Of a stretch of DNA of 11,204 nucleotides, positions 7,468-11,204 are shown in pieces. The position numbers were made by a program, and so were the translations under genes. The stretch spans positions 1 through 11,204 of the forward strand of contig JAISRM010000167.1 of the NCBI GenBank assembly GCA_031273645.1. Reading direction: 5' to 3'. The DNA is from Endomicrobium sp. (GTDB lineage: Bacteria > Elusimicrobiota > Endomicrobiia > Endomicrobiales > Endomicrobiaceae). The notes beneath the pieces were generated by a model, which was not told where the DNA came from, ran no database searches, and saw only the letters and a program-made list of their open reading frames with translations. Every line of letters begins with the position of its first letter. The stretch's first letter is position 1.

Positions 7468-8520
7468 ATGGAAAAACTTCTTAAAGATCTGCTGATGTCG
7501 GACGGCATTTCCGGATATGAAGAAAACGTCGCCGAAATTATGACCGACGCTCTTCTAAAAGTTTCAGACAAAGTTGAAACGGACAATTTCGGCAACGTTA
7601 TCGCTAAAAAAGGCAAAGGCAAAAAAAAGATCCTTATCGCAACGCACATGGACGAAATCGGGCTTGTGGTAAAACATATTACGAAAGAAGGCTATATCTA
7701 TTTTATTAAAGTCGGCGGGATCAACGATTCAATACTTCCTGCAAAAACCGTTGAAATAGTAAATAAAAAGGGAGAACGCATAAAAGGCGTTATAGGAACA
7801 AAACCGCCTCATTTAATGACCGCCGAAGAAGCAAGACAGCCTCTGAAATTTACCGATATGTTTATTGACATAGGGCTTTCTTCAAAAGATGAAGTTCTCA
7901 AAGTATGCGATATAGGAGACCAGATAATTTTTGAACCCAATGCCGGCGTTTTAAACGGGGATTTATATTACGGAAAAGCCGCCGATAACAGAATCAGCTG
8001 TTACGCTCTTGTAAAAGTTTTAGAAAAACTCAGCGCAGATATTGACGCAGAAATTTACGGTGTCGCCACGGCGCAGGAAGAGGTCGGCTTAAAAGGCGCA
8101 AAAACTTCGTCTTTTAAAGTAAATCCTGATTTCGCTTTGGTAATAGACACGACGATCGCCGGCGACACTCCGGGAATTGAAGAAAAAGTTTCCGCTCTTA
8201 AACTCGGCAAGGGCGCTGCTATTACCATGATAGAAGCAAGCGGAAGAGGAACTATAGTTTCGCAAAAAGTGCGCAGGATTATGGAAGAGGCCGCGTCGGA
8301 AAATAAAATCCCTTACCAAAAAGATATAATAGACGGCGGCATGACAGACGGCGCGCAGATATACATGAACCGCGAAGGAATTTTAACGGGGATTTTAAGC
8401 ATTCCGACAAGATATATTCACGCTCCGACGTCGGTATTTAACATAAAAGACGTCAATTGCGCGATAGACTTGGCTGTTAAGACGATAGAAAAAGTAATAA
8501 ACGACAGTTCAATAAATTAA
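7468..8520 (+). CDS. M42 family metallopeptidase (FrvX/TET-type aminopeptidase)
   Basis: A 350-residue di-metal aminopeptidase. All expected ligands are visible: H60 and D62 (ATHMDEIG), D173 (AADNR, bridging), E204 catalytic and E205 (AQEEVG), D227 (VIDTT) and H318 (RYIHAPTS). The inserted dodecamerisation/PDZ-like domain lies between about 72 and 165. M42 enzymes form large tetrahedral assemblies in the cytoplasm and trim short peptides to amino acids; some members were named as glucanases or FrvX. A good AGGGAG ribosome binding site lies inside the last codons of the M48 gene, and only one base separates the two genes. Together they may handle proteolysis products, but a direct functional link is inference. 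Confidence 0.95.
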   Translation: MEKLLKDLLMSDGISGYEENVAEIMTDALLKVSDKVETDNFGNVIAKKGKGKKKILIATHMDEIGLVVKHITKEGYIYFIKVGGINDSILPAKTVEIVNKKGERIKGVIGTKPPHLMTAEEARQPLKFTDMFIDIGLSSKDEVLKVCDIGDQIIFEPNAGVLNGDLYYGKAADNRISCYALVKVLEKLSADIDAEIYGVATAQEEVGLKGAKTSSFKVNPDFALVIDTTIAGDTPGIEEKVSALKLGKGAAITMIEASGRGTIVSQKVRRIMEEAASENKIPYQKDIIDGGMTDGAQIYMNREGILTGILSIPTRYIHAPTSVFNIKDVNCAIDLAVKTIEKVINDSSIN

Positions 8521-8543
8521 TTACTGATTATATTTGGAGACGT

Positions 8544-9364
8544 ATGTTAAATTTTTGTATTTTTGCAAGCGGTTCAAGCGGAAACTGTTCTTTGATACGC
8601 ACGGCCGAGGCCGTTGTTTTAATAGACTGCGGCGTCAGCTCTAAATACATAACGGAAAATTTAAGCTTAATGGGGCTAAATCCGCAAGATATTACGGCTG
8701 CCCTTATTACGCACGCGCACGGAGATCATCTAAGCGCGTCGGGTTTGAATTTTTTGCTTAAACACAATATTAAAACCTATTCTCACGACTGCGTCTTTGA
8801 CGATGCTTTTAGAAAATACGGAGAAAAAATGAATGCCTGCCGCTGCGTATGCGTTAACGCGTCGTTTAAAATAAAAGATATTGAAATATCTTCTTTTGAC
8901 GTTTATCACAGAGACGCAAGAGTGTCAAAAACGCTCGGATTTACTTTGTCTTCAAATGTCTGCGCAAGAAAATATAAAATAGGATATGTTACCGACACCG
9001 GAAAAGTATGCGCAGATATGGCTTCTCATTTAAAAGACAGCAATATTTTGGCTATAGAATCAAATTACGATAGAGAAATGCTTGAAAAAAGCTCAGACCT
9101 TATGAAAATAAACAATGGGTGTTAAGCGAGTTTGGACATTTGTCAAATGAAGACGCCGCCGCCGCCATTGTTAAAATAAAAAGTATTTCTAAAGCCAAAG
9201 ACAGCTTAAAATACGTTTTTTTATCGCATTTAAGCAGACATCACAATTTTGCCGAACTTGCTTTAAAAACTTCAAAAAGCGTTCTTAAACAATGCGCAAT
9301 CTCAGATATAAATCTTTTTGCGGCAGACAGGTTTACAAGAACAAAAGCGGTAAAAATATTATAG
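8544..9364 (+). pseudogene. MBL-fold nuclease WalJ/YycJ-like, interrupted by a one-base frameshift
   Basis: The first frame (8544-9125, 193 residues) has the metallo-beta-lactamase signature THAHGDH (56-62; H57, H59, D61, H62). It also has VYHRDA (120-125) and YVTDTG (148-153), then LAIESNYDREMLEK. That is the layout of the YycJ/WalJ family, single-strand-specific 5' exonucleases linked to mismatch repair. After E181-K182 the family sequence continues only in the -1 frame: LRPYENKQWVLSEFGHLSN and onward through SHLSRHHN to the stop at 9364. The shift therefore falls in the A-run at 9085-9090; one extra A would restore a protein of about 273 residues, close to the family's usual length. As read, translation adds eleven unrelated residues (183-193) and stops at 9125, losing the last metal-ligand segment (SHLS). 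It may be a real mutation, an assembly error or a recoded gene. GGAG precedes the ATG, 23 bp after the M42 gene. Confidence 0.85.
9085..9090 (+). other. frameshift site: run of six A in the MBL-fold gene
   Basis: The zero frame reads CTT-GAA-AAA-AGC here and the continuing family sequence lies in the -1 frame (AAG-CTC-AGA). A stop (TGA, 9083-9085) sits just upstream in the -1 frame, which confines the change to this run. Loss of one A is the simplest explanation. A P-site lysyl-tRNA on AAA could also slip back by one, but a classic A-AAA-AAG heptamer in the correct phase is absent. Confidence 0.75.
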
Positions 9365-9370
9365 AGGCTC

Positions 9371-9399
9371 TTTACAAACGGGGTAAAATAGGGTATAAA
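9371..9399 (+). promoter_or_regulatory. sigma70-type promoter of the DUF5679 gene
   Basis: TTTACA (9371-9376; five of six matches to TTGACA), a 17-base spacer and TATAAA (9394-9399) form a strong promoter starting seven bases after the MBL gene stop. A second -10-like TATAAT lies at 9408-9413 without a good -35. Transcription would start near 9406. Confidence 0.7.
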
Positions 9400-9433
9400 T
9401 AGGTAGTTATAATTATTTAAGGAGGACGTTAAC

Positions 9434-9583
9434 ATGGCAGAAGCAAGATGCATGAAATGTAAAAAGCAGGTTGAGGTTAAAGACGCTCAGGACGTAGTTA
9501 TGAAGAACGGAATGAAAGCCGTTTCAGGCGTATGCCCAGACTGCGGAACAAAAGTTTTTAAAATCGTAGGCAAAAATAAGTAA
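9434..9583 (+). CDS. small zinc-ribbon-like DUF5679 protein (49 aa)
   Basis: This short gene was found by hand: ATG at 9434, TAA at 9581-9583, 49 residues. It begins MAEARCMKC and has a second pair CPDC, so C6/C9 and C34/C37 form a four-cysteine zinc-ribbon pattern; the rest is small and lysine-rich, ending KIVGKNK. The pattern matches the DUF5679 family of uncharacterised small proteins. AAGGAGG (9419-9425), eight bases before the ATG, is a near-perfect Shine-Dalgarno, and the gene has its own promoter and its own terminator at 9598-9648. It is therefore a single-gene unit built for high expression. The function is unknown; a ribosome- or nucleic-acid-binding role is only a guess from the zinc ribbon and positive charge. 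Confidence 0.9.
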   Translation: MAEARCMKCKKQVEVKDAQDVVMKNGMKAVSGVCPDCGTKVFKIVGKNK

Positions 9584-9597
9584 TCATAAGTTATAAC

Positions 9598-9648
9598 CGG
9601 AGTTGGCTTTCCTGTTTTGCATATCTTGAAAGCCGGCTCCGTTTTTTT
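9598..9648 (+). terminator. rho-independent terminator after the DUF5679 gene
   Basis: A 14-bp stem (9598-9611 with 9628-9641) in which two pairs are G-U, a 16-base loop and a run of seven T (9642-9648). It begins 14 bases after the stop codon. The tex ATG follows only 27 bases after the T-run. Confidence 0.9.
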
Positions 9649-9675
9649 ATGTCAAATTATAAGAATGAGGTTATA

Positions 9676-11204
9676 ATGGACGCGCAGACAAGGATAATAA
9701 ATTGGATAACTTCCGATTTAAATCTTTCAGAAAACGGCATAAGAAACACCGTTTCCATGCTTAGCGACGGCGACACTGTTCCGTTTATATCCCGTTACAG
9801 AAAAGAAAGAACGGGAAATTTTACCGAAATAAACGTAAGAGACGTAGCCGATAAACTTCAGTATTACGTAGAGCTTGAAGCAAGAAGAGATACTGTTCTT
9901 AAAAGCATAGAAGAACAGCAAAAACTTACGCCCGAACTTAAAAAGCAGATCCAAGAGTGCAAAGAGAAAACAAAACTTGAGGACATATACCTTCCTTATA
10001 AACCAAAACGCCAGACAAAAGCCACTATAGCAAAAGCCGCCGGCTTAGAGCCGCTTGCCATTGAGATTTTAAAACAGGAGATCTCAATGAAAGAAAACAG
10101 GGCGGAAATTCTAAAAAAATATCTGAATATTCAAAAAGGCATAGATACTATAGAAAAAGCCGTTTCAGGCGCCGTTGATATAGTCGCCGAACAGCTTTCC
10201 GACAATGCAGAGATTAGAGGAATGCTAAGAGCCTTCATATTAAATACAGGCAGCGTGCGTTCTAAGGCTACAAAAGCCGCCGAAAATATTAAGACCAAAT
10301 ACGACATGTATTACGATTACAGCGAACCGCTCAAAACCGTTGCCGGACATCGTCTTTTAGCCGTCAGGCGCGGCGCAAAAGAAAACGTTTTATCGTGGAA
10401 AATAGTAATTGAAGACGCGCAGGCCGTCGATATGATCCTTGCCAAAGTTGCAAGAAATAACAGATCTTTGTTTTACCCCGAGCTGTTTAACGCCGTTCAG
10501 ACGGCTTTTGACAGACATTTATATCCGTCTTTGCAGGTTGAAATATTTCTTGCAAAAATGGAGACTGCCGACGCAGAAGCCATAGACGTGTTTGCAAAGA
10601 ACGCAAAAAACCTTCTGCTTGCATCTCCTGCGGGACACAAAGTTATTATGGGCGTCGATCCGGGTTTTAGAAGCGGCTGCAAAGTAGCCGTTATCGACGA
10701 AAACGGAAATTTTAAGGAATATCACGCGATCTTTCCTCACGAACCGGCTTTAAGAACGCGCGAAGCCGAAGATATTCTTGTAGATCTTATAGAAGAATAC
10801 TATGTAGAACTTATAGCTATAGGCAACGGGACGGCTTCAAAAGAAACAAATTCTTTTATAAATTCGGTATTGAAAAAACATACGTTTAAAGTTACGCCTA
10901 AAATCGTTACCGTAAGCGAAGCCGGAGCATCCGTCTATTCGGCCTCTCCTCTTGCCGTCGCGGAATTTCCGGAGCTTGACGTAACCGTAAGAGGCGCTAT
11001 CAGCATAGCCAGAAGGCTTCAGGATCCTCTTGCCGAACTCGTCAAAATTGATCCGAAATCTATAGGCGTCGGGCAGTACCAGCATGATGTAAACCAGCTG
11101 CTTCTTAAAAAGCAGCTTGACGGCACGGTTGAATCGGCGGTTAATTTTGTAGGCGCAAACCTTAATTCAGCTTCAATCGAATTGCTGTCTTACGTCTCGG
11201 GCAT
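9676..11204 (+). CDS. tex: Tex-family RNA-binding transcription accessory protein, 3' end outside window
   Basis: The first 509 codons of a protein that usually runs to about 720-780 residues; the frame is open to the window edge. The N-terminal helical region has the family segment SDGDTVPFISRYRKERTG (about 32-49) and later IYLPYKPKRQTKAT. The YqgF/RNase H-like domain starts with VIMGVDPGFRSGCK (about 323-336) and includes the NGTASKET turn (384-391). The segment DPKSIGVGQYQHDV (459-472) leads into the helix-hairpin-helix region (VNFVGANLNSAS, then LLSYVSG). The C-terminal S1 RNA-binding domain lies beyond the edge. Tex binds nucleic acids and affects transcription. ATG at 9676 is preceded by GAGG at a 5-base spacing; an in-frame ATG at 9649 touches the terminator T-run and has no ribosome binding site. 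No clear promoter fits between the terminator and the start. Confidence 0.95.
   Translation, partial: MDAQTRIINWITSDLNLSENGIRNTVSMLSDGDTVPFISRYRKERTGNFTEINVRDVADKLQYYVELEARRDTVLKSIEEQQKLTPELKKQIQECKEKTKLEDIYLPYKPKRQTKATIAKAAGLEPLAIEILKQEISMKENRAEILKKYLNIQKGIDTIEKAVSGAVDIVAEQLSDNAEIRGMLRAFILNTGSVRSKATKAAENIKTKYDMYYDYSEPLKTVAGHRLLAVRRGAKENVLSWKIVIEDAQAVDMILAKVARNNRSLFYPELFNAVQTAFDRHLYPSLQVEIFLAKMETADAEAIDVFAKNAKNLLLASPAGHKVIMGVDPGFRSGCKVAVIDENGNFKEYHAIFPHEPALRTREAEDILVDLIEEYYVELIAIGNGTASKETNSFINSVLKKHTFKVTPKIVTVSEAGASVYSASPLAVAEFPELDVTVRGAISIARRLQDPLAELVKIDPKSIGVGQYQHDVNQLLLKKQLDGTVESAVNFVGANLNSASIELLSYVSG

Noticed and set aside
9083..9125. Classic -1 programmed frameshift signal in the MBL gene
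   Set aside because: The heptamer A-AAA-AAG is not in the required phase (codons read GAA-AAA-AGC), and I see no clear downstream stem-loop; simple loss of one A explains the data better, though slippage is not excluded.
9361..9371. Terminator after the MBL gene
   Set aside because: Only a four-base AGAG/CTCT match with almost no loop and a short T-run; it is not a convincing stem.
9649..9675. Upstream in-frame ATG for tex
   Set aside because: It starts at the end of the terminator T-run and has no Shine-Dalgarno; the ATG at 9676 has GAGG at good spacing.

Overview
The window (by eye roughly 40% G+C) is dense housekeeping DNA from a bacterium. I see no phage, insertion sequence, CRISPR array, tRNA or rRNA. 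It has two divergent halves that meet at a 123-bp intergenic region (6099-6221).

Left half (1-6098, minus strand): a tightly packed operon in the order tmk, holB, ricT (yaaT), metG, tatD, a TatD-associated radical SAM protein, and a DUF348/G5/3D-domain cell-wall protein cut by the left window edge. Gaps are -29 to +57 bp, including an ATGA stop/start overlap (ricT/metG) and two longer overlaps (tmk/holB, radical SAM/3D). The order tmk-holB-yaaT-metS-tatD-yabE is the one known from Bacillus and other Firmicutes, here without yaaQ/yabA but with a radical SAM gene inserted after tatD. A good sigma70-type promoter (TTGACA-17-TAGAAT) lies just before tmk. It would give a 5' leader of only a few bases, and no Shine-Dalgarno is visible.

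Right half (6222-11204, plus strand): a seven-helix Ste24-type M48 metalloprotease, an M42 aminopeptidase one base downstream, then a WalJ/YycJ-like metallo-beta-lactamase-fold nuclease gene that is split by a one-base frameshift in a run of six A. After it comes a 49-residue zinc-ribbon-like DUF5679 protein with its own strong promoter, near-perfect ribosome binding site and rho-independent terminator, and then the first 509 codons of tex, cut by the right edge.

The organism cannot be fixed from this window. The 3D/DUF348 protein and the tmk cluster recall Firmicutes. The low G+C, the Ste24-type protease, the small DUF5679 protein and the overall gene style would also fit Elusimicrobiota (Endomicrobium-like); that is an inference with low confidence.

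Nothing here is clearly a new multi-gene system. The points most worth following are the frameshifted MBL nuclease (decay, assembly error or recoding), the function-unknown TatD-linked radical SAM enzyme sitting between a nuclease and a wall protein, the GC-rich palindromic island between the two divergent promoters, and the nearly leaderless tmk promoter.
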